From Paracyclopina nana (Eukaryota > Arthropoda > Copepoda > Cyclopoida > Cyclopettidae), in assembly GCA_019096065.1 (NCBI GenBank), contig JAGUCH010000002.1, positions 11,668,501 to 11,732,500 on the forward strand: a stretch of 64,000 nucleotides of DNA, in the 5' to 3' direction. The translations under genes and the position numbers were made by a program. Shown piece after piece: positions 45,639 through 57,272 of this stretch (within the stretch, counting starts at the first letter, position 1; the number at the start of each line of letters is the position of its first letter). Below the pieces are notes generated by a model. The model was not told the DNA's origin. It did no database searches and saw nothing but the letters and a program-made list of their open reading frames with translations.

Positions 45639-48600
45639 ATGAAGTTGGCAACCAAGGCCTTGGGCCTTTTGGCCGCTCTGTCGGCCTTCGCATCGGTCAC
45701 CGCATTCAACCTGGACGCGAGGCTGCCCATTGTGAAGGTGGGCACCCATGACTCGTATTTCGGCTACAGCCTCGCTCAGCACCGCACGTTAAAGTCCGAG
45801 GACTACGGCGAGGCCGTCATTCTGGTCGGAGCTCCCCGGGACGACAACCTCCAGCCCAACACGTCCAAGTCCGGAGCCTTGTGGCAATGCAGGCTCTCTT
45901 CAGAGGTTCAGGTAAATATAAAGTTTTTGCCATAGCGCACGCCATTCGATGGCCCGAGGCGCCGTCATAATAATTATGTGGTCCAAGCTATGTCATATGT
46001 TGCATCACGCCATTTTCCTCCAGGATTGCACGCAAGTGCCCATCGACGGCAAAAGATCAGTGCTCAGGGATGGCTCTTACGGCATCTATGACGGGGACAT
46101 CACCAGCCTCAACCCGCCGGTGTCATCGGAAATCAAGAACGGACAATGGCTGGGCGTGGAGGTGCAGAGCCAAGGAAAAGGTGGCAAAGTGATCGTGTGC
46201 GCTCACAGATACGCCATCAATGACATAGTGAGGCCCAACGCGAAACCGGAGGATGACAAGCGCGGCATGATCGGCCTCTGCTACATACTCGACTCCAGCC
46301 TCAAAGTGCTCACCGCTGACAGCATGGGGTACAAAAATGTGATGGTCATCCGCGACGTGGTGGACGGCAAGCGGCAGGTACCGAAGGGGAATTTCGATGA
46401 TCATGCTGAATGGGGCGTGTGTCAGGTGGGCGCGTCCGCTGCATTTGTCCAGGACGACCTCGAGGAGGACGAAGATGTGGCCCTCTTCGGCGCCCCCGGC
46501 TGCTTCACGTGGCGGGGCAACGTGTTTGCCCAAGAGGTGGGCACCCTCCAACGCTACGAAGTGGCTGTGAACAAGGACTCGTTTCTCAAGTACGCCAAGC
46601 ACGGCCTCATGGGCGTGGCTGTCACCTCTGGCAGGTTCTACAACAATAAGCTCTTCTACGTCTCTGGCGCACCCCATGCCAACTCCACTGGCCAAGTGTA
46701 TTTTTTCTCGAAGGAGGGCAGCCTGAGCCTGCTCTTGCCACGTCAAGACCTGACACTCATCGGCGAGGATTACGGGGCCGGTTTCGGCCTTGCGCTCGCC
46801 ACCTGTGATGTCAACGGTGACAAGAGTCCAGATCTCATTGTGGGTGCTCCCTTTTTTGACGACGAGGCGAGCAACCATCAACGAGGCGGAGCTGTCTACG
46901 TTTTTTTGAGCCGCAATGGCAAGCTGTCGCAGGCCAGACGTGTCAAGATCATTGGCAAGGAGCTGCTCAGCCAGTTTGGCCTTTCGCTCACCTGCATGGG
47001 CGACATGAACGGGGACGGCTTCGATGACTTTGCGGTCGGGGCTCCCTACGAGGCCAACGGAGGAAGTGTGTACATCTTCTTCGGCGGCTCGGTGTCCAAT
47101 AATGGCGTCAATGCTGTGTTCAATGCAGAAGAGGAGGCTGAGCAAATCATTGCTGCCTCCGATGTGTACATGCGTGCGGGCTACGCGTTGCCCTACGGAT
47201 TAAAGACATTTGGCTCCTCGCTCAGCGGGGGAGAAGACATGGACGAAAACGGCTACCCTGATCTCTTGGTGGGAGCTTATGCATCCAGTGCAGCTTTTCT
47301 CTTCCGCGCCAGGCCCATCATAGGCATCTCCACGTTCGTCGACGACAAACACCTCAAGGGCATCGACCCTGGCCAAACTGGGTGTGAGCAAGACCCCGGC
47401 TCCAGAGATGCCTGCTTCGCTTTCAAGGCTTGCTTCACGTTGAGCCAAGAGGTGAGTTTGCACAGCCACTACCTGAAGCTGCTCATCGAGGCCGAGCCTC
47501 AAAAGCACATGTCTCGCGTCTACCTCAAGTTGGCCGACAATTTGAGCCGAGAGGAGAAAAATAGCAGCGTCGAGACAACTGTCTCGATAGCAACGGTCAA
47601 TGCTGGCCAGCAGCAGTGCATCAACGTCCTGGGATATGTCGGCTCCACTCACTTGGACCTGCAGACCCCTGTCCAGTTTCAAATGTCGTACAGCCTTATT
47701 CAACCTGAGCCCTATGTCATTTACAACTCCGGCGTGGAAATGCCCCGTATGGCCGATTACCCCATATTGAACCAGAAAGAGGCCAAGCGAAAGTTCCAGG
47801 CCACCTTTGAAAAGGACTGCGGCGATGACGAGATTTGCAAGACACATTTAGTGCTCAAGCCCACCCTTCGTGACAGGGCGAAAGAATTGAGCCGGACGCC
47901 TACGGGCGAGTCCTATGAGCTTGAGTTGGGATCCTTGGAGGGCAGTGAGCTCGTTCTCGACTTGGAAGTTGTCAACAAGCTCGAGCCCGCGTACGAGGCA
48001 ACTCTAGACATCAATTTTCCTCTGGCCCTCCATTACATCGGATTAGGCAACAACAATACCAACAGCGATGTCGTGAACGCAGACATGAAAAATGCTACTT
48101 GGCTCTCGGTGAGCTTAGGCAATCCCTTCAAGTCTTCCACCAAATTGCAGCTGCGATTTAAGCCTCAACCAGACATGGAAGACAAGCTAATCGTCTTCTA
48201 CCTGTCAGCCAACACGAGCTCCGTTTTGCTCTACGATGCATCCACTTTCGTCAATTTGGCCATTGTGCGCAGGGCCGAGGTCAAAGTCATTGGGAGCGGG
48301 CTGCCGGAGCAACTCCACTACGGGGGCCCGATCCTGGCCGAAAATGCATTCTCAGATCTCAGCGAGATTGGGCCGCCAATCGTGCACAAGTTCCTCGTCA
48401 TCAACAACGGGCCGTCCATGCTTGATGTTCTCAGCCTTCACATCAAGTGGCCCTATCAGGTGGAGACCGGTCGGGAAAAGGGGAAATATTTGCTCTACTT
48501 GAGCGAGCACCCCACTCTCAAAAATGGGAGGGGGTATTGCTACCTGCCCCGAGGGGCAACTGCCAACCCCCTCAACTTGACCTCCACAACGCCGGAGTAC

Positions 48601-49239
48601 TATGGCTACCATAGCCGAGGCCTCGTTAAACGCGGCGACGAAGTGTCAAATAAGGAGCAAAGCCTCAATCAACGCCCCAAAAGGAGCAGCTTTTTTGAAG
48701 CTGGCAAGCTCTGGATTGAAAAAGTGGTCGCACCTCGCACCATCAAGGATCACGAGGGTGGAGGTCGTGACCTCAAAGTCATAACACTCGATTGCGATCG
48801 TGGCACGGCCAGGTGTCTGGAGATCAGGTGCGATGTGTTCAACCTGCCTGTGCAGGTGTCGGCCACGGTGGAGGTGCGCGCTCGCTTGTGGAACTCCACG
48901 CTGATGGAGGACTACGGATCCTCAGTGGACTTTGTCGAGATATTCACCAAAGCTGAAATCAAGGTGGACGGGGACATATCTCAGTATGTCGGCGATGACT
49001 TCATGAGCGTCAAGACCATGGTGTACGCCGACATTTCGCGTCAGAGGCCGAGCCTTTTCCCCGACTGGTGGATCATTGTCATCAGCGTTTTGGCCGGCCT
49101 TTTGGTACTAGTCATCATTTCGTCCATCCTGTACAAGCTGGGCTTTTTCAAGCGCCAACGGCCCAAGGAGGAAGAGGACGACTCCGACCTCATGATTTCG
49201 GCCCACTTTGAAAAGGTGCGGCTGAATAGTGACTACTGA
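45639..49239 (+). CDS. Integrin alpha subunit
   Basis: Two exons (45639-45911, 46024-49239) give 1,162 aa. It is a cell-surface receptor subunit for extracellular matrix that pairs with a beta subunit. A signal peptide is at 1-22. A beta-propeller follows, with FG-GAP repeats and three Ca2+ loops (DVNGDKSPD, DMNGDGFDD, DMDENGYPD). There is no inserted I domain. Thigh and calf regions follow, with a furin-type site RPKR in the late ectodomain implying heavy/light chain cleavage. One membrane span near the end is followed by GFFKR and a short acidic tail. It is RGD- or laminin-class by architecture; the PS1/PS2 subtype is not decided. The long intron-poor second exon contrasts with its neighbours. 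Confidence 0.95.
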
Positions 49240-51979
49240 AGCTTACAAACATTAGGATCTTTGATTACTTGACACTGATATTCATACAGCAGCATACGAG
49301 GATTACTGTGCCTTGATCCTCCCTTTTTTCTACATCTAGTAGTAGGACACACACTATACTACGCGAATAATCTCTCCTGTATCCAATCTCCCCTTTCATA
49401 GCTGCAGTGATACGAAATATAAAGCTGACGCTATACAATTGTGTGTGCTACATTTGCTGTAGAAGTAGTGGGCGTGAGCTATCATTTTCTATTTACCCCA
49501 CATGGTGGTGTGAATGGCGTTGCATTTGTTGTGGCACTTCACATTCTTAAATCTGCTCACTATTATGATGAGCTTGACATTGACATGCAAAGCTTTGTTG
49601 TTAGTCCATTAGCAGCTTGGGAAGCTTTTGGCCTCTTCAGTTTTCAGGAAGCCGAATCGTCGTGCTGATTGAACCGATGACAGTGAGAATTTCAGTCCTA
49701 CGCAAGCAACTCAAAAATCATGCAAAGTCTAATAAGCTCGAATTGCCAACAAGTTTCAAGGCTAGTACAACAACGAAGAACTTGGGCGCCCGCATGCAGC
49801 TCACAAAGTAGAACTTGTCGTTCCTTATTTTTTAGCTGGCATTAAAAGTGGGCGTTGTTTGCGTGCACCGGCCTTCTTCGCTGAATGCGAGACAAGTAGT
49901 CAAAGTTTTCAATGGGACAGCCTACATAGAAGTAGTTTAGTAGCATGGCCTGTCAAAATGCAAATTTCAACTCTTTCCGGCTGAAAGCTTTTGTAATCGA
50001 ATATGCGCAGTGCGTGGTGGTGAAAATTGATTCCTTTCGGGTATTTTGCATTTCGGCCCCCATGGATTATTCTGCGAGCAAAGATCAGATTCTACCTGCG
50101 AGCAGAGATAACGCCACTCCATCGAAAATGCAGGAGCTCTTGAGCACGAAATAAAAGACTAGTTTGTCGTAAGTGATGTGTGGGATATAGCTTGCTCCCA
50201 GGCTAATTGAATGGTGTCACTTTTCAGCTGGCTTTCATTATAATGAAGCTTCAGCAGCGAGCTAGCTGCCACGCCCTACGACAATGCATGCTTTCATCTT
50301 GGGAATTTCCGACTTGGCATTTCTCATCTCGAGCAATCGCAATCAACCCAAAAATCGTTGGGTCGTAAAACGAGGAAGTTGAGTCGAGGGTGATGATTAA
50401 ATTCGTCAAATTTCCAGTAAAAGACACGCGCGCGCGCGCGAGGCCAATTCCCATAAAAAGTGTCAGGTTTCCGTGAATAACTTGTATAAGACGACGGCGA
50501 GGAATTGTGCTGGAAATTTGCCTTGCTTGCATATAGTATGCTAGTATATAGATATTGCTTATGCCTGCAGCTAGCTAGTCCAGAGTGGAAAATATGTGCA
50601 CAGTGGCACCCTGCTGCCAAAAGATCTAATGGGATCTTTCTCACGGCTAGTTTGCGTTGATCCGCTGGAGAACGATTATGAAAAATGCTCAAATATCGAC
50701 GACTGCTTCATCATTCAAATGGATGCTGCTACTTTTAAGAAACTGGATGAAGCCCAGGCATGCGCGTGTTCTTCCCCACTGTGCTGTTTTTATACTACCC
50801 CAGAGATATGCATTTTACTGTGCCAGCAGCCATTTTATGTGGAGCTCCGACTTTTTTCCTTCCTTTTCGGGAGGTGGTGCTACAAGTGTGCAACAATAAT
50901 GAAGATCTTGTCACCAATTAAGGCCACCATAATAATGGTGTGTGTTTAATTAGCACGCGAAGAACCTTGAATGGATGAAAGGGAGCAAAAAAGTGGGTGT
51001 CTACCTTCTTTAAAAACGAATCTGGATTTTTTTGCTGCTCCTGCTGCTTCTCGTGATTGGAAACTCTTGATTTTTGACAGTTGTGAGGTGAAAAGGTCGC
51101 TTTTCCCACCGCACCACGAACCATGTGGCCAAGATCAAGAGTTCAAAGAGATTTATTGATGAAGTGAATATCCACACACTTTCATAAAGTATTACGAATT
51201 GTAGCGTGGGTGTTCACGCTTCTTTCCTCAACAATAGCACGCTCGTTTCTATATGCGGTGATGACTTTAAAAAAACTCCCCCATCTTTTCTTCCACCAAC
51301 TTTTGCGTTCATTTTTTCCGCTCAAGGCGAAGAATTCTATCTGCGCTGCCGTAAATTGGCCCAATATAATGGATGCGTTCTCAAAACATTTTCTATATCT
51401 GGAAAACAGATGAGCTGCAAGATGATGATGAAGAAATTTGATCTATCCCGCTGCTACTTCGAGTATGCTCGATGATGAAGAGCAGGATATCCTCTTGCTG
51501 CTTTTGAGTCTGAATTTACACCGCTCGGCGGATATGCTAAATTCATAGCTGACCAGCCATGGCATTTTGCATTCTAGCGTTGCACTTGGGTACTATGATC
51601 CATCTTGATGGATCGTTTGCACAAGCACAACTACTACTAAGTACAATGGCAAGAAGGTAAATAACTCTCCTACTGCCATATAGCCCATCCATCAAAGGCT
51701 GCATATTGACATATACTACTACGTATACATACTTTTATGTAGGATATGCCAGCCATTACAGTATATAGATGCGCGATATCCAGGTCGCGATAATTTGCAA
51801 AATAATTGGACTTTATCAGGGATTCGACTTTAGGTTAGGCCGACGATAAGAGCGATAAGGATTCCATAACGTTGCATTGTGTAAAGTATGTGTCAGTGTG
51901 GATGATGATGGATTGCGGAAAATGTAAAAGCAATCTATGGAAGGGGTGGCGTTGGATTTGCACTTACCCATTTTGCCAG
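49240..51979. other. Intergenic region 3' of integrin
   Basis: No confident exon in 2.7 kb. A CG run is at 50427-50442. Missing 5' exons of the lemur-kinase-like gene (signal peptide and membrane span) may lie here but could not be recognised. Confidence 0.4.
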
Positions 51980-53377
51980 CTGCATCGCTCCAACGATGAT
52001 CCTACCTCAAGTTTGAGTACGAGAAATAATGACCCGGTGATTGTGGAGAGGCTCCCGCAAGTTTTTCACCAAGAGGTGCCAACATATGAGACATTATCGT
52101 TGCACGCCATAAACTCATTTGGGTAAATAGCATTTTTTTCTCCATTTTGAGGTTGATACTAATAACATGCATGAGAAGGCGAGACGCGGGCGCAGATCGA
52201 TCTTCGCTGATTTATGCCGACTCCTTGGGTAAAGGGTGGTTCGGGTGGGTCATCCAGGGCACTTACAAGGGAAAAAGGGTGGCAGTTCAAGTGCTGCGCG
52301 AGGAAGCTTCCGTTTCTGAGCAAAAAGGTTTTATTGAGCAAGCCCTTATCTTGAGCAGATCTAGCGGCCACGAAAATGTCCTTAACCTGGTAGGTGTCAT
52401 TCTCGACCGCCCGCCATTTCTTGCCATTTTGGAGCTCACATTGGGGCCGGACTTGAAAACCTTTTTAATCAACGCCAGAGGTTTGCTATTATTGCATTAA
52501 GCTATCACTGAATTAATGGCCCAGCCGACCTCATAAAGTCTCCTCCATCAGCCGCAGATCAATTGGCACCATGCGTTGATGGCCGCTTGCTATTGAAATT
52601 CAGCAGAGATATCGCCAATGGACTCGATTATTTGCACCAGGCAAATCAAACACCCCTGGATTTGGCTGCCAGGTGTTGCCAATTGACTGACGATCTGACT
52701 GTCAAAGTAGGAAAGCGACAAATGATCCCAAATAACGCGTGTGATCTATAATACCATTATGATGTTTGCTCTCAGATTGGAGATTATGGGCTGGCTAGGA
52801 CCGCATATCCAGCCGACTATTTGTCCTCAGATCCCAGAACGACCTCGAACCACTCTTTACAGGAGCAAACTTCGCAATTAAACGGGAGAGAGCTAATGAA
52901 GTTTTTGCCCCTACGGTGGCTGGCACCAGAGGTGAGGGAAAGGATCCTACGTGGACGCAATAATGGTTATGATGATAATGATGGCTCTGCACCACCATCG
53001 ATTTCTAAAGCTGAAAATATTTGGAGCCTTGGCATAACGCTGTGGGAGGTTGGCACTTTTGCAGCTCAACAGCCCTTCCAAGCGATTTCAGATCATCAGT
53101 TTTTACGAGCTGGCCTTATCAATCCGGGACCAACTTTAGATGCCATCAAATTGAAGGTGATTTTTTTTTCGAAAAAAAAGACGCGTCTAAAAATTCTTTC
53201 GATTGCCAGGGAGTGGAGGGCGAAGCAATTATGTCAGTCATTAATATGTGCATGAAAAAAGATCCGAGTCAGCGTCTATCTTGTGATCGATTATCTCGAT
53301 ACCTCAACGATGTCTACGAATGCTCGACGTCGTTCACGGAATTTTTGCCAAATGAATCACAGGACTTTTTCACGTGA
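51980..53377 (+). CDS. Lemur-kinase-like protein, predicted pseudokinase, 5' end unresolved
   Basis: Exons 51980-52121 (start tentative), 52152-52480, 52558-52706, 52776-53156 and 53210-53377 join in frame. The kinase fold resembles LMTK/AATK proteins: glycine loop LGKGWFGWV, LTDDLTVKIGDYGLA, WLAPEV, NIWSLGITLWE. The beta3 lysine is replaced (VAVQV), and the catalytic loop reads PLDLAARC in place of HRDLAARN. The catalytic Asp and the DYG Asp remain. The activation segment is longer than usual. The very short intron after the first exon (52122-52151, 30 bp) is suspicious, so this junction needs transcript support. It converges on SARS1. Confidence 0.65.
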
Positions 53378-53527
53378 CCCCCTGCTTACTTGTATTTCAC
53401 TAGAGTCACAGGAGGGGAAAACTGCTCAGTCACCCATTTTCCGTTACTGTACGCTTCTAAAAAAAACTGTGTGACTTGTATTTCACATTTTTTGTTGCCT
53501 TACATCAAATGATGGGTGGAATTAGTG

Positions 53528-55875
53528 CTACTTTGCGGCAGTTTGACCCTCTTTTTGCTTCTTTTGCTTTTTCGTCTCCGCTTCGTCGATGGGGGCGGAA
53601 TTCACAAATGGGATCTCATCTTGGTATTCTATTGAGTGAGCAGTTAAGATAAGGCTTTTATAGTACCATATAGGAGATAAAAACAAAAACACTTACTTGC
53701 TGGCATCCAAGGTTTTATCGCCTCGGGGACTTTGATTCCAGTTTCTGTTTGGTTAAGCTCCAGCAAAACACAAATAACTCGAGTGACAGCGCACATCGTT
53801 CCATTGAGCATGTGGCAATATTCGGTCTGTGGAAGAACAACATGAAAAAAATTAAAATTAGCTGTGCATTTCAATGAGAACATTTTCCACTTACGGATTG
53901 GTTCATTTTCTTGGTTTGACCGTAACGAACCCTGAGCCGACGTGCTTGATATTCCAAGCAATTGGAGCACGAGACGAGCTCACGGTAGGCTCCCGACCCA
54001 GGGAACCAGGCCTCAATGTCCAACTTTTTGGCTGCAGCGTTGTTCAAGGCTCCAGAGCAAATGCACACCACTCGGTAGGGGATGTTGAGGATCTGGCAAA
54101 ACTCCTCAGCATTGGCCACCATTTCATCGAGTGCTTTCCACGAAGCATCGTCATGCGGCGAGGTAATTACAAACTGCTCAATCTTTTCGAATTGATGGAC
54201 ACGAAAGATACCACGAGTGTCCCTGCCGTGAGATCCAACCTCTTGCCTGAAGCACGAAGAGATGCCCGCATACTTGATTGGCAGCTTTTTCTCGTCGAGC
54301 CACTCGTCTCGATGAAACGCAGCGATCGGCTGCTCAGAGGTAGCAATCAGATACTTTTCGTCCACGCTTTTGTCATCGGACTTTTCGCTGCCTTTTCCAG
54401 TCACTTTGTAGAGCTCCTCGTCAAATTGCGACAATTGAGCCACCTCCTGCATCACATCCTTGCGCATGAAAAACGGAGTGTAGAGGGGAACGTAGTCCTT
54501 CTTGATCAAAGTTTGCAAAGCTAATTGAATTAAAGCCTGTTGCATGCACACAGCTGGACCCTAAAATGCAATCGGAATACGAATGGTTTGAGCTACTACC
54601 AATCAATGATGAAGACTTACGATCAGGTAGTAACCTCTGCCACCTGCTGTCACTGTGCCCTTATCAGCATCCATGCCTCCAATCATGTGGATCAAATCCA
54701 CGTGGGAATACTTCTTTTTCATCGCTATATCTCCGAAAGTTCTTTCGGTGCGATTGTCAGCATCCTGGCAATGATTAAAGGGAATTTACATTTTTTTTCA
54801 TAGCCAAAAAGGATTGAGTTCTCACCTCGTCGTTCGAAACTGGTACAGATGGATGCAACCAGTTGCCCATTTCCCGCAGAGTATCATCACGTACTCGTGC
54901 GTGCTCTTCAAGCATGTCATTATTTTTTGCCATTGCTTCGTCAATAAGGCTGCGCACCTTCTTCAACTGGAAAACAGTAAGAGGTTCGCATTGCTCTTTG
55001 GTCAAGTTGACAAGGTCATTGGCGATCGCGTCGGGCAAGGAATCATCATCTCCCACTGGCTCTTTTTTCTAAATAATGCAAAATATCGTTAGTTAATCTT
55101 CATGTGATGCATAATTAAAAAAGTGGGTTGTGTTAATGTTATCCAAAAACTAAAAGAAACAATGCTACAACGCAAATCGGAAGATGGCAAAACCAAGTAT
55201 TTTGAGTCGAGTTTGCCAAAATCAAGAAATACAACATCAGAGCTACTACTTCGTGTACCATAAACTTGTTTTGTTCTTGGTCTGAAAAGCTGCTTATGTG
55301 CAAGTACCACCTCTGGATGTTTGGATATAATGACCAGTTCATTGGCAGCTTTCTACTTTTAATGTTCTTGACGGCATCTTTATCAAGGCTAGATGGGCTA
55401 TAGCCATAGATGTAACTACGGGTCTCAAGATAACTTTCGACAACCTTAAGAGATTCTTCTGTGCAAGCATTCAACTCTTCAATAGAAAAAGGCAAGACAC
55501 TCTTAGCCGCTGCAGCAGACCCACCACCTTTTCCTTTCTGACAGCATGCGTAGGAGCAGAGTAGATTATTCGATAAGAAAGTTACGATTCAATAAAGTCG
55601 GGCACAATACCTTCATTTTTTCGCCAATCACTTTACTGATCAAGTTTTTCTGCTTGTTCAATTGATCGGCATCAAATCGAGCTGAAAACGATTTGCTGAA
55701 TATGAAGACGAAATGGAGAACATTTGTCATGCCTTTTACCTTTCCTCCATTTTTCGTCTGCGTCCACAATTTTATCCACCGCGGTGACATCTTTGAACCT
55801 TTTCTTTTGGTTCTCCCTCACCTTTTCAACATCACCGCCCTTTTCGGGTCGGAATCGATCAATATCGAGAACCAT
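53528..55875 (-). CDS. SARS1: Cytosolic seryl-tRNA synthetase with an extra GST-C-like exon
   Basis: It charges tRNA-Ser (and tRNA-Sec) with serine. Exons 55875-55740, 55681-55611, (55537-55259), 55068-54826, 54764-54621, 54560-53895, 53826-53697 and 53628-53528 give 589 aa, or 496 aa without the bracketed exon. The N-terminus ([15 protein letters not shown]) and coiled-coil tRNA arm are canonical. Class II motif 2 is [14 protein letters not shown] and motif 3 is in [19 protein letters not shown] and [14 protein letters not shown] are conserved. The C-terminus is a short Lys/Gln-rich tail. The inserted exon falls exactly between EKMK and KKEPVGDD, residues that are adjacent in other animals. 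Confidence 0.95.
55259..55537 (-). other. In-frame 93-codon exon of SARS1 encoding a GST-C/eEF1B-N-like domain
   Basis: The exon is bounded by GCTGTCAG and a phase-0 donor (GTACAC; GTAGTA nine bases on would also keep the frame). It begins [12 protein letters not shown], a flexible linker, then a helical domain with [20 protein letters not shown] and [11 protein letters not shown]. These match the N-terminal GST-C-like domain of eEF1B-beta and of long CysRS forms (YL-x-SYI-x-GY-x-PS ... RWY-x-HI). The flanking introns are 73 and 190 bp. Confidence 0.8.
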
Positions 55876-56453
55876 GATAGATTGTTTTTTGAAAAAGCCG
55901 AAAAAGAAGCGGTAGTTGTTGTGAACTGCCTTCAAAGTCTGATGCAACGTGTGTAATACTTTCAAGCCAAAAGTGGGGTCGAATATCTAAGTCAATCTTC
56001 TAGAGAACATTGATTTCTTATAAGAATCGGTATTGTCATCATTAAGACACTATGAAGCTTTACTTAAAATGTGCCTTTAAATAGATACAAAGTATAATTC
56101 CACATTTAAGAATCAATATTACATATGCACAGTATATTTTCATATCATCAAATTAAAATTATGCCCTAAAAATACTTATACAGCGTGCTAACTTTTAAGG
56201 CAAAAATGAAGCAAACAATTTTCTCCATTGCGATTCGCGGATTTATTCAAGTCTCATATCATAACAAGTCTCATTCTCTAATGAAACTATAAACCGCCTT
56301 TGTGGAATGTGATCACTTGCAGCCAAGAAAGTGAGGAATATTCCCCGCCGGATTTGTTGTTGACTCAGGGCTCGGACTTTTTCGAGCCGTCACTGACGTC
56401 ACAGCACATGTGTCAAAGTGACTGCTTGGAATCTTGAAATTCTAACAGCAACA
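55876..56453. promoter_or_regulatory. Divergent promoter region SARS1 / YIPF5
   Basis: These 578 bases lie between two start codons on opposite strands. A perfect CRE palindrome TGACGTCA lies at 56394-56401, 53 bp before the YIPF5 ATG, and an AP-1-like TGACTCA at 56361-56367. The rest is AT-rich with no other recognised feature. Confidence 0.45.
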
Positions 56454-57176
56454 ATGAGTGGAGGCTGGGATTCAGGCTACGGTTACAATCCCAACTCCCA
56501 AAGCCAAGGCTTCTATGATCCTTCGGCGTCAGGGTACAACAGCTACTATGACCCTGGAGTCGCTCCTATGGAAGACTATTCAGCCAGCCAAGGCTTTGTC
56601 GGTCAAGGAGGCGGCTTTTCGGATCCGTCGAAAAGCAACGGCGAAGATGACTTCAGCAATGAGCCTCCTCTGCTTGAAGAGCTCGGCATCAATCCAGAGC
56701 ATATCGTGCAAAAGACACTCACTGTTTTGAACCCCTTCCGATCCGGAGCCAACCGAACTGATGTTGCCAACGATGCCGACTTGGCCGGACCTTTGGTCTT
56801 TTGCCTGGCATTTGGCTCCCTGCTTCTCCTGTCCGGAAAAGTCCATTTCAATTACATTTATGGAATTGGTGCCATGGGCTGCGTAGCCAATTATTGCCTC
56901 TTGACCCTGATGTCAACGGCCCCAGTCAGCTTCACTGTTGTCGTGAGCGTCCTCGGCTACTGCATTTTACCAATTGTCGCCCTGTCAGCGTTCTCCGTCC
57001 TGATTTCGCTGACAGGACTCGTTGGTACCCTACTCACTGCCCTGGCTGTCCTTTGGAGCTCGCTGTCAGCGTCCAAGCTCTTTGTGACAGCCTTCGAAAT
57101 GGAGCACCAACAGCTACTGATTGCATACCCTTGCTCCATGCTCTATGCGGTTTTCGCTCTCATCACCATGTTTTAA
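56454..57176 (+). CDS. YIPF5: YIPF5/Yip1-family Golgi membrane protein
   Basis: A single exon encodes 240 aa. The Gly/Tyr/Ser-rich cytosolic N-terminus ([12 protein letters not shown]) and the motif [18 protein letters not shown] are characteristic of YIPF5/Yip1A. Five hydrophobic segments follow (about 110-240). The family acts in ER-to-Golgi transport, binding Rab/Ypt GTPases and YIF1. The ATG follows an acceptor-like TTCTAACAG closely, so a 5' UTR exon or trans-spliced leader is possible. The stop is about 100 bp before the favoured EARS2 start on the same strand. Confidence 0.95.
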   Translation: MSGGWDSGYGYNPNSQSQGFYDPSASGYNSYYDPGVAPMEDYSASQGFVGQGGGFSDPSKSNGEDDFSNEPPLLEELGINPEHIVQKTLTVLNPFRSGANRTDVANDADLAGPLVFCLAFGSLLLLSGKVHFNYIYGIGAMGCVANYCLLTLMSTAPVSFTVVVSVLGYCILPIVALSAFSVLISLTGLVGTLLTALAVLWSSLSASKLFVTAFEMEHQQLLIAYPCSMLYAVFALITMF

Positions 57177-57272
57177 TTTCCTTCAAAGATGAAAATGATA
57201 ATAAAATTGGCTATATTCAAGTCCCCTAAAAGAAATCACGTAATACGAGTGCATTCTTTTGCAGCAGTGAAA

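Noticed and set aside
46123-47847. Long minus-strand frames of 340 and 215 codons
   Set aside because: Antisense to the integrin alpha exon; the plus frame has clear family motifs.
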